From Sipunculus nudus (Eukaryota; Annelida; Sipuncula; Golfingiida; Sipunculidae), in assembly GCA_026874595.1 (NCBI GenBank), contig CM049321.1, positions 3,963,479 through 4,027,478 of the forward strand: DNA of 64,000 nucleotides, in the 5' to 3' direction. Both the position numbers and the translations under genes were made by a program. Of this stretch, positions 50,298 through 58,365 are shown in pieces. Positions within the stretch are counted from its first letter, which is position 1. The number at the start of each line of letters is the position of its first letter. The notes beneath the pieces are model-generated. The model was given only the letters and a program-made list of their open reading frames with translations, did not search any database and had not been told where the DNA came from.

Positions 50298-53200
50298 AGG
50301 GCTTTCAACAGGAAGAAAATTTGAAGAATAGGCTCAGGCAAAAATTTTGCGAGTCCCATTTCAGTTTAGAGCGTTCCAAGCAGAGATGATAAAGGTGTCC
50401 AACTTTGAAGGGTTATGTAAATTGAATCTTTTACATATTTTATGTAATTAATCATATCATTATATGGATATTTGCTGAAAGCCTCAGTTATCAATGCAGC
50501 GTTTAGACAACTGATGGGTTCGGTTGAGACACCCCATAATGGTCATTGACTGCTTCAAGGTGCTATATCCAGAAATTAGCACGAATGGAGCATGAACTTG
50601 AAACATGAACTCTGATGAAAAATTTCAATCTGTAAAACTAAAAGTATTAGTTCATCTTATAAGTTTACCTTAGTATCTTATAAGGTGATGTCACTCCTAC
50701 CTATACTAATACTAAGCAGATATCCAGTCTTACCTCTCCATTGGGTAGAGCTATGCTCATTAATAGTTCCTGGCCATAAAATTCTTTGATCTTCCGTCGA
50801 AGATCTGAGAGGGTTACTGGTCGTTTTGTCTGGAAAATCCTGAAAATAAAAAACAATTCAAGTTTGATTAATAACAAGGTTAAGGTAATATATCAATGGA
50901 CTTATTTTGGAAAAGGTTTAACAATGGATACACATTAATGCTGCCTTCCATTCAGGCAATGCAAATCACGTTCACAAATGTGCAAAGTTGGTGTGTTCAC
51001 CAGTGTTAAGTGTTCTGATTTCAAATAAAAATCATTTGTGCCATCATGGTAGGTTTATAATATTATAAGTACAGTTTTTCCAGCCACATGAACTTATTTG
51101 GGCACAGAAATAACAAAATTTTGGATTAAGAGTAATAGTGCATTCACTTTCATTAATGAGATTACTTTTCTTATGCATAGAACCTTATGTTAAAACATCT
51201 CCCTGTTTGCAATGTGCACCAAAAACCTTTTTTGGTAAGTCACCAAGGTGCCTCCAAAGTGTGATGACCTCTGACCTCATAAAATATGCATTGATTTTGC
51301 AGGAAATCAAACATAGGTGAGAAGCCACGAGGTATTTTATTTTTTAACATTTCTGATGAGTTAGATTTAAATCCTTCATATTCTTCTTAAGTTATGGCAA
51401 CAACACCTCCAAAGAAGCCTAGTGACCCATGACCTTATTAAATATGTGTGGATGTTGCCCATAATCGTGCTCAGGTGAGATAATCTGTTGGTTAGTCTTT
51501 ATGGTGAGTTCTGTGAAAATCCATCCAAGCCCTGTTAAGATATAGCGGCAACACTTTAAGTTAAGGGATGGACAGACAGTGGATATATTACTCCCATCAT
51601 ATGACAGGTTTATAAAGTAATTACTAGTAATTACAATGACAAATTGATTAAATAAAATTTCAGTCACTGAAGAAAAATTTATTAATTTTGTGAAACAGCA
51701 TTCATCTGCACCAATGCAATTTTACTTGAGGTCAGCATCTTTCTTTGGCTTGTTAAGATAGGATGGAACTGAATAGAAAAGGCCTTTGGACTGGTGCCCC
51801 ACACTATATTCATGCATGATTGGCTGAGAGCAGGATGCTGTTATAGTGTGGGGTCCTAAACTAATAAAAAAAGACCTTTGGACTTTTAGACACAATAACT
51901 TCAGTGGAAGGTAGACCAAATGCTAATAACAGGTAGAAAATACCGGGAAGAAAAAATCTAAGTATTATAAAAACATTTAAAATATTATAAAAGCATCTGA
52001 AATATGATATTAACTTGTTCCAAGTGACCTACACAGCTTATTAAAGTTGAGAGCCCATAAGTAAATATGGCAGACATAACAAATAATTGAAACATGGACC
52101 ACTCCTGTATAAAATGATTAGTTCCTCACTTTTTTATTGGTGCATCTTTAGAAGGACCACAAAGTTTTATTCATAAATACATGAAAAAAGTACACTGATG
52201 AGGTACATTGAATTTGAATTTCCAAGAAAAATTTATTTAATTCTATTTGAATGAATTCAGAATGTATGGTATGTATTAATTATAAACTGCATGTGTGTAT
52301 GTATGCCAACACAAAACACATATGTTGCGTTTACATATGTTGTGTATACAAATTCACATGTTACAGTTACACACACCAAATCCCCTGCTCTGTGACTGAA
52401 TTAACTCCTAATCTTCTAAAAGTTGGAAGGAATCATTGGCCATTGAATAGATTTTCTTCCAGCTGGGCAAACATGTGCACAGACCACACATGACACTGTG
52501 GTGCCAAGTTTCCAGTTCAAGTAACTACAGGGGATCACTTAAATAGCCTTCATTTCTCCACACAAGTAGGACCTATAGTCTCAGTAAACCAAGTGTAGAG
52601 TATATGCTCCGTATCCACCTGAAGTAATGTGTGTAGGGATTACCCATAATGCACTCACCTCTTCTCCCCTTGGTAGTCGCATTTCACCCTCAGATCAGTC
52701 TACAAACACAAGAAGAAAGACAAGATCAGACGTGTAAACAATATCACGCTATACTGACTGTGGTGTGATCTGTACACGCTGCACCAGTTGTTTACGAGGA
52801 TCGCTCTTGGTACCATATACCAGGACGACGGCAGGTCAGAGAAAGTTCAGGGTCAGGCAAAACCAGGCAGTAAACAATTAACACTCTGTTATATTCAACA
52901 GTGTATGTCAATAAAACATGGTGGATATCTATCTTCGACAGCTTTCCCACGTTGTAATGTGCCAAAATAGAAACCAATGTACACTGTGAAGGGTATCACA
53001 AAAGCCCTGAGTTGTTTGTTCAAACTACATTAATGTTATTCTTGTTTTACGACACAATAAAACATTTTTACCATCGTTATTTACTAGTTACCTCAAAACA
53101 TGAGATTTTTTTATGACAATACCTATACATATAATACAGTGAATGCAAATACTTAAGGTTATTTCTGTCATTATACAAATTCTCTCATGATAATACTAAA

Positions 53201-56200
53201 AGTAAAAACAAGGGACCTATGGGTCACTGTGCTCAGCTGACGTTAACCTTGAAGGTAAAAATCTAAAATAATATCAAATGGAGATAAAGTGTTAGAGGAA
53301 GAGGTAATAAAGGCCATGGTTGGTTTATATGATTGGTTTGTATTAATGAGCAAGAAATTGTTGCAAAAAATATTTTGTGACCTGACCATGTGTTTCCTAA
53401 TGTTGAAACTAAAGCAAGTGAGCAGTTTATGAACAAATGATCTGTACTATTACCATGATCATTAGTTGGTTTTTCGATTAACTGTTGACATTTCAGTAGT
53501 TTACACATTTGTTCAATTGCATCTATTTTTTTGTATAATATATATTATTAAATATATATGTATTTTTTTATGAAATGTATACAGTTGAAATATAGCTAAT
53601 TGACAACATAAAACAGGGCAAACAAAGCCTGATCTCAAATTCTGCTGAGGCAGGAAAATAATGAACAAATGTTTGTATTAAATCCTGATTTTTTTATCAC
53701 ATCAATTATTTTCTAATTTAAGTTTATATTTCTATACATTTCCAATTTAACATATATATCTGAATATAAAAGTTGATTCATAATTCTCAATTGCATCATC
53801 ATAAATCTCAATCTTGTCAGATAACACCACATCATGCATACAAATGTTTATTTATTTTTTACCACAAAAATATATCTTTTAAATCTGCAAAACAATAAAT
53901 ATCTAAAAATAATACCTGATTTAGATTTCACAATTTTTAATTGTGTCTTTATTTATCCATAATGTGCTTCATAATTTTTATAATAATTTAAGCATACTGA
54001 TGGGTTCATTTATATCTGTTAAAATCATTTAAAAGAAAATTGATTTCTTTAAAATTGCTACATTACACAACATTGCATCTTCTGGATTACACCTTGAATT
54101 ATTTTTTCAAGGAAAGTTTTTGCATATCGGAGTGGAAACAGCATTACAATTAAGGAGATACAGTGAAAACAATAACAATTACTGCATAACACTTGGTGGG
54201 TTGGGTTTGCGGGGAGGGGGGGGGGGGGTGATTGGGATGGTGTTATGATGAGAATAACTGTACACCTGTCACAGCAGGGGATCTCCCCCAGTGACTGTAA
54301 CAAATCAGAAACCCTGGCATAGCTGACTTCCAGTGACCTAGAGTGGGACCCTGCATCTGTAATCAAAGCAAGTGACTACAGAAAAAAAATCAATAACTAG
54401 CTTAATTTTCAAGCTTTTATATTCAAATTTCAGATTCAGACAAACTAAATATTTATGTTTACATGCTGTGAAAATTAAATCAATGGTGCTTACAGGAAAA
54501 AAACGTGCCATGGTCAAATTTGGGCAAAATTTAAGGTACTGATTTTTTTTTATGCTAATAACTTAAAAAATTTACAAAATTCAGATCTAATTTTGGGTAA
54601 ACAATTGAATCTTAATTAAACATAGTAATATACTTGAGAAAATAGACTCTACTTTCAAAATTTTTAATGTTAAGTGAGTTATTATTTTTCCTGATTTTTT
54701 TCAAAGTCCATTATGTTTTGGCCCATAACTTAAAGAATTTATACTTTACAGACTTATTTTCTGGCATGTACATAGGAACTATATAGAGGAATATTTATGG
54801 TAAATATGAGGAAAAACAGATGAGTGGTTTTGATATTAGGCAGTCCTGAAGTGTGAAAATAGGATTTTAATAAAAAAATTGAGGTTTTTCCTTAATTTCT
54901 CAAAGGAACGAAGTCGCAAAGACCCAGTTTTCGGCTTGGTAGGAGATCTTGGGGACATCTAACATTATGCTAAATTTTTTATTCCTAGGTCTTACGGTTT
55001 CAAAACGTGCCACATCTACGGACGGACGGACGGACGGACGGACAGACGGACGGACGACGGACAATGGACCACGACTATAGCTCAGATGACTTATAGTCAG
55101 CTGAGCTAAAAATGTTTTGGCGTCTTCCAAGTGGGTTATCAAAGAGATCTACAGCTAGAGTGCATGTGGGACAGTTCAGACAGCTGTTGATGTGGTGTCT
55201 CCCATGTAGGATAGTTTAGACAGCTGTTGATGTGTTGTCTCCCATGTGAGATAGTTTAGACAGCTGTTGATGTGGCGTCTCCCATGTGGGATAGTTCAGG
55301 CAGCTGTTGAGGTGATGTCTCCCATATGAGACAGCTTAGACAGCTGTTGAGCTGCTGTCACCCATTTTGGATAGTTTAGACAGCTGTAGATGTAGTGTCT
55401 CCCGTCTGGGATAGTTCAGGCAGCTGTTGAGATGATGTCTCCCATATGAGAGAGTTTAGACAGCTGTTGAGCTGATGTCACCCATTTTGATAGTTTAGAC
55501 AGCTGTAGATGTGATGTCTCCCATGTGGGATAGTTCAGACAGCTGTTGAGGTGATGTCTCCTATGTGAGATAGTAAAGACAGCTGTTAATGAGGTGTTTC
55601 CCATGTGGGATAGCTCAGACAGCTGTCGAAGTGATGTCTCCCATGTGTCTCCCATCACAAATGATGAAAAATATGTGATAGTGCACACCTGGTTATTGTT
55701 TGGATGTTAAAAAGATTGTATTTTGTTAATCATTTGTCGTTACATGTACTAAGCTCCCTCTATGTAAAGGGAACTGAAGATCAGTCAATAAATGACAATT
55801 ATGAAAATTAATAACCTTTTAAAAACAACTTTGAGAAGAAACTATTTGAACCTTGCAAATAATATCATCCTTAAAAGAACTTTTTTTTATTTTACAAATT
55901 ACTGTATTTTAATGAATAACACAGATAACTATTTCATTAAGCACAGCATTGGTTTTGATCCAGAGTTCCTAGCTTTGTAAGATTGTGCTTCTCAGATACC
56001 TTTGCAAAAAGTACTGAAATATTAAATTTAAAAAATTATGACTTTTTAAGGGTGTGATAACCCTAAAAATTAATAAAATCTTTGTAAGCAAATTTAAACA
56101 AGCCCTGCTCTTCTAGGGTCTTCTACAGCCATCTTCAAGTGTGAAATACAAAGTCTTTTAAAAAAAATTGCCAAATCTGCCTAAATTTGAGCACTTTCAA

Positions 56201-58365
56201 TGGCTTGGAAGAACCTATAAATCTTCAAGCATTTTCAAATATTTTTTTTTTTAATCTTGTAGGACCTATGTAGTGACCTAGTAAGGACATACCAATATTA
56301 TGACTCTGATATTGAAACAGGACGCCACCGGCCGTGTAATAGTCATACCCTCAGGGGGCATGGGGTCTAAGTATGTCCACAAAGGCCCCTTCACCCTTTT
56401 ATTATCTCAATCCATTGTGAAAGCATACAATGGTCCTCGGATTCAGTTTTGTCATGTTTAGAATGAGGACATTCCCCTCACCTTAGCCTGATTGGGGTCA
56501 ACAGGTGCATTGAAGCAAGGTACAAGACTCATAATGTTTGATATATAAACCTCTTGGTGAATAGAATCTCAGTAATTGTCCAAATACTCAAAAAGAAGAA
56601 GATTAGATTGACCTACAATTTGGAATCTGAGGTCCTGCCAGTGTGTGCAGGGTTTTTCACATATTAACAATGTGGGGTGCATCACTGGGGACATTCAATG
56701 AACTTTACCCAGGTCCATATGTTGTTAAGTTTAGTGTCACACTGAACAAGATTGATGTCAAGGTGTTCTAGAATTAGCTTGTCCTGTATTATTTGACAGC
56801 ATCTGGCTCTAAATGTCCTCAATTTTTGTTAAATTTCTTCAAAATGCTATCGATGTTTTAAAATGTTTATTTATTAAAGATTACGCAGAAAACCACCATA
56901 AATACCTGAGCAGCGCTGATTTTCCAGGTCTCTTCACCCAGTGATATGGCTAATTTCCATCACAATTACTTACATTATCTACTGCCAACCTGAAGAGCTG
57001 AAACTAAACCTGATAACCCCTGTTCTGGCATAGGGCCAAGAATCAGACCAATAAGAGCTTGTGTCCCGATGTAATCAAACCAATGAGAGCGGGAGACATA
57101 TGTGCAAAATTTGTCCTGGATACACAATGCAATATCAGTGGTCTGATTACAATTCTTTGCTCTGTGTGAACCCTGGTGTTCCTGCCCAGAGAACCTAGCC
57201 ATAGATAGCAGCGGTTACACGAAACAATGTCTAGGGTGTTTGTAGAGTATAACCTCAGCATGAGGAGCATTACTGGCAGAGAGCTATAGGATTGTGAAAT
57301 AGGAAAATGTGTCGGTGCCATCAGAATGGTGACAGGTTCTTCATATTTTTATCTAGAGCACTGCAAACATGCATTATATTCCTGTCGTAAATCTTGTGAC
57401 CTCTGACCTCATTATATATGTGTGAATTTTGCTGAAAATGTAATACCAGATTGAAACTCTATTGGTTAATATTCATGATGAGCTGCATGAAAATCCAACA
57501 GGTTTTTGGCAAGTCATCCTGGCCCCACCAAAGTCAGGTGGCTTCTGAACTCATTAAATATGCATGGATTTTGCCAGGAATCAAACTTAAGCAAGATATT
57601 ATATTGGTTAATATTTCTACTGAGCTTCATCAAAATCCATCATATCCCTCATGAGTCACCGAGGTGACACCACAAAGTAGCCTCATGACCTCTTACCTCA
57701 TTAAATATGCATTGATTTTGCATATAGTGGGACTCAGGTGAGAGAGCCTATTGGTTAGAAGTTGTGTTGGGAAAGTCCATCAGCTCTGGTAAATGTCATG
57801 GCAACACTAAAAGTTAATGGATGGACGGACTATAGGTATACCATAATGTCCCATCATATGGACAGGTGTATTAAACATTAGACAAAAAGAACAGGTACAT
57901 GAAATAACTTATTTATGATCAATCATTGGTTGCTTTTGTCCTACATCTTCAAACTTGATTGAACAACTGGTTGAGAACCCAAGTACTAACCTGTGATATG
58001 ACTGTCTTGTGAACGCTGCTTTTCAGGCCAGCAGCGAGGGTTGAGAACCCAAGTACTAACCTGTGATATGACTGTCTTGTGAACGCTGCTTTTCAGGCCA
58101 GCAGCGAGGGTTGAGAACCCAAGTACTAACCTGTGATATGACTGTCTTGTGAACGCTGCTTTTCAGGCCAGCAGCGAGGGTTGAGAACCCAAGTACTAAC
58201 CTGTGATATGACTGTCTTGTGAACGCTGCTTTTCAGGCCAGCAGCGAGGGTTGAGAACCCAAGTACTAACCTGTGATATGACTGTCTTGTGAACGCTGCT
58301 TTTCAGGCCGGCAGCGAGGCCAAGTTGAATCGTCTGGACAGCATCAGCATACTCCGGGTCATGCT
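30689..58365 (-). CDS. MAP3K2/3: MAP3K2/MAP3K3 (MEKK2/3) orthologue, 13 exons seen, N-terminus outside or unseen
   Basis: A cytoplasmic Ser/Thr kinase that phosphorylates MAP2Ks in the ERK5, JNK, p38 and IKK branches; vertebrate MEKK3 acts below TLR/IL-1 receptors. On the minus strand the exons are 58365-58271, 52699-52659, 50839-50734, 48543-48397, 47950-47783, 45525-45437, 41572-41505, 40552-40472, 39450-39274, 38118-37847, 37377-37248, 31707-31524 and 30920-30689. All have AG/GT borders and phases that join. They total 1790 nt: two bases of a split codon, 595 codons and TAG. Domains in order: a short unrecognised N-terminal segment, PB1 (exons 2-4), a Ser-rich linker with two TYPR motifs (NTYPRG, ATYPRS), and a kinase domain (38118 onward). 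The kinase domain has [28 protein letters not shown] and GTPYWMAPE, so it should be active. Length is near that of the vertebrate proteins (about 620). Three introns start with tandem arrays of their own splice donor, which is the odd feature of this gene. Confidence 0.93.
31524..31707 (-). CDS. MAP3K2/3: MAP3K2/3 exon: DFG and activation loop
   Basis: Begins in the Gly codon of KGAN and reads [26 protein letters not shown], then [14 protein letters not shown] and GYGRKADI. It holds the Mg-binding DFG, the activation-loop Ser and the APE motif. Acceptor TTTTGCAG, donor GTAGGT. The preceding intron holds the largest donor array. Confidence 0.95.
31985..37272 (-). repeat. Array 1: 30/32-bp satellite copied from exon end plus splice donor
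   Basis: Read on the minus strand each unit is ATGATTGTAC, a variable CA/AA/TC dinucleotide or none, AGAGATATCAAAG, then GTAAGAC or GTGAGAC. The first 23-25 nt equal the last 25 nt of the kinase exon at 37248 (codons M-I-V-H-R-D-I-K-G) and the last 7 nt equal the start of its intron. About 170 copies are estimated from length. Units are most diverged at the far end (31985-32400) and very uniform in the middle. A block of about 1.1 kb is present twice with an offset of 1142 bp (from about 33950 and 35090). A block of about 435 bp also recurs (33283, 33718, 36249, 36685). All short frames here are repeat by-products. Confidence 0.95.
37248..37377 (-). CDS. MAP3K2/3: MAP3K2/3 exon: alpha-E helix and catalytic loop
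   Basis: Reads [20 protein letters not shown], then [20 protein letters not shown] plus the first base of a Gly codon. HRD supplies the catalytic Asp. Acceptor TTTAAG, donor AAAG|GTAAGA. The last 25 nt of this exon are the founder sequence of array 1. Confidence 0.95.
37378..37846 (-). other. MAP3K2/3 intron, nothing further seen
   Basis: An AT-rich intron of 469 bp between the hinge exon and the catalytic-loop exon. No repeat of its donor is present. Confidence 0.6.
37847..38118 (-). CDS. MAP3K2/3: MAP3K2/3 exon: kinase N-lobe
   Basis: Reads [20 protein letters not shown], then [38 protein letters not shown] and [13 protein letters not shown] to EFMPG. It contains the glycine loop, the ATP-anchoring Lys in ALKQV and the alpha-C Glu region. 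It closely matches vertebrate MEKK2/3 ([14 protein letters not shown]). Acceptor ATTTAG, donor GTAAAT. Confidence 0.95.
38119..39273 (-). other. MAP3K2/3 intron, nothing further seen
   Basis: An intron of 1155 bp. Short frames inside are not supported; no repeats were recognised. Confidence 0.5.
39274..39450 (-). CDS. MAP3K2/3: MAP3K2/3 exon: Ser-rich linker before the kinase
   Basis: Reads [20 protein letters not shown], then [14 protein letters not shown] and [17 protein letters not shown]. It is disordered and phosphosite-rich in character. Acceptor TTTCCAG, donor AGAT|GTGAGT. The phase joins perfectly to SPKAPVNW of the next exon. Confidence 0.88.
39451..40471 (-). other. MAP3K2/3 intron with a 17-bp G run
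   Basis: Intron of 1021 bp. The only notable feature is a plus-strand G17 run at 40348-40364. Confidence 0.5.
40472..40552 (-). CDS. MAP3K2/3: MAP3K2/3 linker exon
   Basis: Reads [20 protein letters not shown] then QQSQES, with split Gly codons on both sides. Acceptor TTCTTTAG, donor G|GTAAAC. It is too short and low in complexity to identify alone; it is supported by phase, splice signals and position. ATYPRS repeats the TYPR motif of neighbouring exons, also present in vertebrate MEKK2/3 (GGTYPRR). Confidence 0.82.
40553..41504 (-). other. MAP3K2/3 intron, nothing further seen
   Basis: Intron of 952 bp with no recognised features. Confidence 0.5.
41505..41572 (-). CDS. MAP3K2/3: MAP3K2/3 linker exon with GNTYPRG
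   Basis: Reads [20 protein letters not shown] then EY, matching the GGTYPRR region of vertebrate MEKK2/3. Acceptor TTTTTTTTCAG, donor ATG|GTGAGT. The acceptor's pyrimidine tract lies directly beside an interspersed-repeat end (41582-41614). Confidence 0.85.
41582..41614. repeat. 5' end fragment of the GACCCATGGGTC repeat beside a splice acceptor
   Basis: ACAAGGGACCCATGGGTCAC plus GGCGCTCAGCTG match the 5' signature of the family. The fragment starts about 10 bp from the first base of the 41572 exon, so it forms the intron end just upstream of the pyrimidine tract. Confidence 0.75.
42191..44086 (+). repeat. 1.9-kb interspersed element, copy 1 (intronic)
   Basis: 5' signature ACAAAGGACCCATGGGTCAC at 42191 and 3' end CTATAGCTCAGATGAC / AGTCAGCTGAGCTAAAAAT at about 44045-44086. 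It matches the copy at 53206-55113 through shared blocks: ACAACATGGCATCT (42755), a G14 run (43218-43231), AAGGTACTGATTTTTT (43518), TAACGGACAGACGG (44008). No protein is visible, so it is non-autonomous. Confidence 0.75.
44270..45447 (-). repeat. Array 2: 34-bp satellite copied from exon end plus splice donor
   Basis: Read on the minus strand the commonest unit is TATCACAGTCA followed by GTAAGTACCCACTCCCC and TCAGTA. The first 11 nt equal the end of the exon at 45437 (Y-H-S-Q codons) and the rest equals the start of its intron. About 34 copies of 31-34 bp; a minority have GTCATTGTTTATCC in place of the donor. Copies at the far end (44270-44400) are more diverged. Confidence 0.95.
45437..45525 (-). 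CDS. MAP3K2/3: MAP3K2/3 Ser-rich linker exon
   Basis: Reads [20 protein letters not shown] then SSIDSSYHS and two bases of a Gln codon. Acceptor TTCATACAG, donor CA|GTAAGT, a near-perfect 5' splice site. The Ser/Arg-rich stretch corresponds to the phosphorylated linker of the family. Its last 11 nt are repeated in array 2. Confidence 0.87.
45526..47782 (-). other. MAP3K2/3 intron, nothing further seen
   Basis: Intron of 2257 bp. Only a C15 run (47615-47629) stands out. Confidence 0.5.
47783..47950 (-). CDS. MAP3K2/3: MAP3K2/3 linker exon with SPPPGA
   Basis: Reads [18 protein letters not shown] then [12 protein letters not shown] and [13 protein letters not shown]. Vertebrate MEKK2/3 have SSPPPGY and EGEFIPE at the same place, a good family marker. 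Acceptor AATTTTAG, donor CAG|GTAATT; the exon is exactly 56 codons. Confidence 0.93.
47951..48396 (-). other. MAP3K2/3 intron, nothing further seen
   Basis: Intron of 446 bp, AT-rich, without recognised features. Confidence 0.5.
48397..48543 (-). CDS. MAP3K2/3: MAP3K2/3 exon: C-terminal half of PB1
   Basis: Reads [20 protein letters not shown], then [13 protein letters not shown] and [14 protein letters not shown]. It corresponds to the last helix and strand of PB1 (vertebrate DDLDKAIDILDR...MKSLRILL). Family role of PB1: binding MEK5 through its PB1. Acceptor TTGTTTTAG, donor GTAAGT. Confidence 0.92.
48544..50733 (-). other. MAP3K2/3 intron with G18 run and (TA)n(CA)n(TA)n
   Basis: Intron of 2190 bp. 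It holds a G18 run (48829-48846) and a compound microsatellite (50208-50297). Nothing coding is supported. Confidence 0.55.
50208..50297. repeat. Compound (TA)n(CA)n(TA)n microsatellite
   Basis: (AT)n to 50240, (AC)n at 50241-50276, then (AT)n to 50297. All frames over it are artefacts. Confidence 0.95.
50734..50839 (-). CDS. MAP3K2/3: MAP3K2/3 exon: central PB1
   Basis: Completes an Arg codon, then reads [20 protein letters not shown] and [15 protein letters not shown], matching the vertebrate PB1 core (RPVKLEDLRSKAKIAFGQ). Acceptor ATTTTCAG, donor GAG|GTAAGA. Confidence 0.92.
51175..51610. repeat. Intronic interspersed repeat, copy 1
   Basis: Several related sub-units of about 110-140 bp carry TGACCTCTGACCTCAT, AAATATGCATTGATTTTGC and GAGATAATCTGTTGG-like blocks. 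The same family occupies 57390-57870. No coding capacity. Confidence 0.6.
52659..52699 (-). CDS. MAP3K2/3: MAP3K2/3 micro-exon: first PB1 strand
   Basis: 41 nt: [13 protein letters not shown] plus two bases of Arg. Equivalent to vertebrate NDVRIKFEHNGERR, including the basic residues of the first PB1 strands. Acceptor TTTGTAG, donor AG|GTGAGT. Phases match both neighbours. Confidence 0.9.
53206..55113 (+). repeat. 1.9-kb interspersed element, copy 2 (intronic)
   Basis: 5' signature AAACAAGGGACCTATGGGTC plus GCTCAGCTGAC; 3' end CTATAGCTCAGATGAC, then AGTCAGCTGAGCTAAAAAT. A G13 run at 54216-54228 and a (GGAC)n run near 55020-55060 lie at the same relative positions as in copy 1 (42191-44086). 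Non-coding. Confidence 0.8.
55170..55650. repeat. 40-bp intronic minisatellite
   Basis: About 12 units of roughly 40 bp: GACAGCTGTTGATGTGGTGT, CTCCCATGTGGGATAGTT and variants. The TCCCATGTGGGA part is a near-palindrome and CAGCTG is a palindrome. Unlike the other three arrays in this gene it does not touch an exon. Confidence 0.88.
55664..57389 (-). other. MAP3K2/3 intron part, nothing supported
   Basis: No recognised element. A short exon-like patch at 56920-56970 was examined and rejected for phase reasons. Confidence 0.45.
57390..57870. repeat. Intronic interspersed repeat, copy 2
   Basis: Same family as 51175-51610: repeated blocks with TGACCTCATTA..ATATG, TGATTTTGC-like and TATTGGTTA motifs at about 120-140 bp spacing. 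It ends in a GGATGGACGGAC patch and CCCATCATATG. Confidence 0.6.
57971..58320 (-). repeat. Array 3: five 70-bp units copied from exon end plus splice donor
   Basis: Period exactly 70 bp, starts at 57971, 58041, 58111, 58181 and 58251. On the minus strand each unit is 48 nt of exon end (codons [16 protein letters not shown]) plus 22 nt of intron starting GTTAGTACTTGG. The unit at 58251-58320 is the real exon end; the other four are intronic and look identical to one another, differing slightly from the exon (GCTGGCC against GCCGGCC). There is no splice acceptor before the copied exon parts. Confidence 0.96.
58271..58365 (-). CDS. MAP3K2/3: MAP3K2/3 exon upstream of PB1 (most 5' exon seen)
   Basis: Two bases of a split codon, then [16 protein letters not shown] and [15 protein letters not shown]. 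Acceptor TTTTCAG, donor CAG|GTTAGT. The phase joins to TDLRV. I do not recognise this sequence in vertebrate MEKK2/3, whose N-terminus is different, so it may be lineage-specific. There is no start Met, so at least one more exon must lie further upstream. Confidence 0.8.

Noticed and set aside
50076-50389. Frames rich in Cys-Val, Thr-His or Tyr-Ile
   Set aside because: Translations of the (TA)n(CA)n microsatellite.
55416-55688. 90-codon minus-strand frame
   Set aside because: It lies across the 40-bp minisatellite and simply translates the repeat.
56920-56970. Exon-like minus-strand patch ([14 protein letters not shown] before a GTATTT donor)
   Set aside because: Its end phase would fit between 58271 and 52699, but no acceptor gives a matching start phase, and PB1 continuity is already complete without it.
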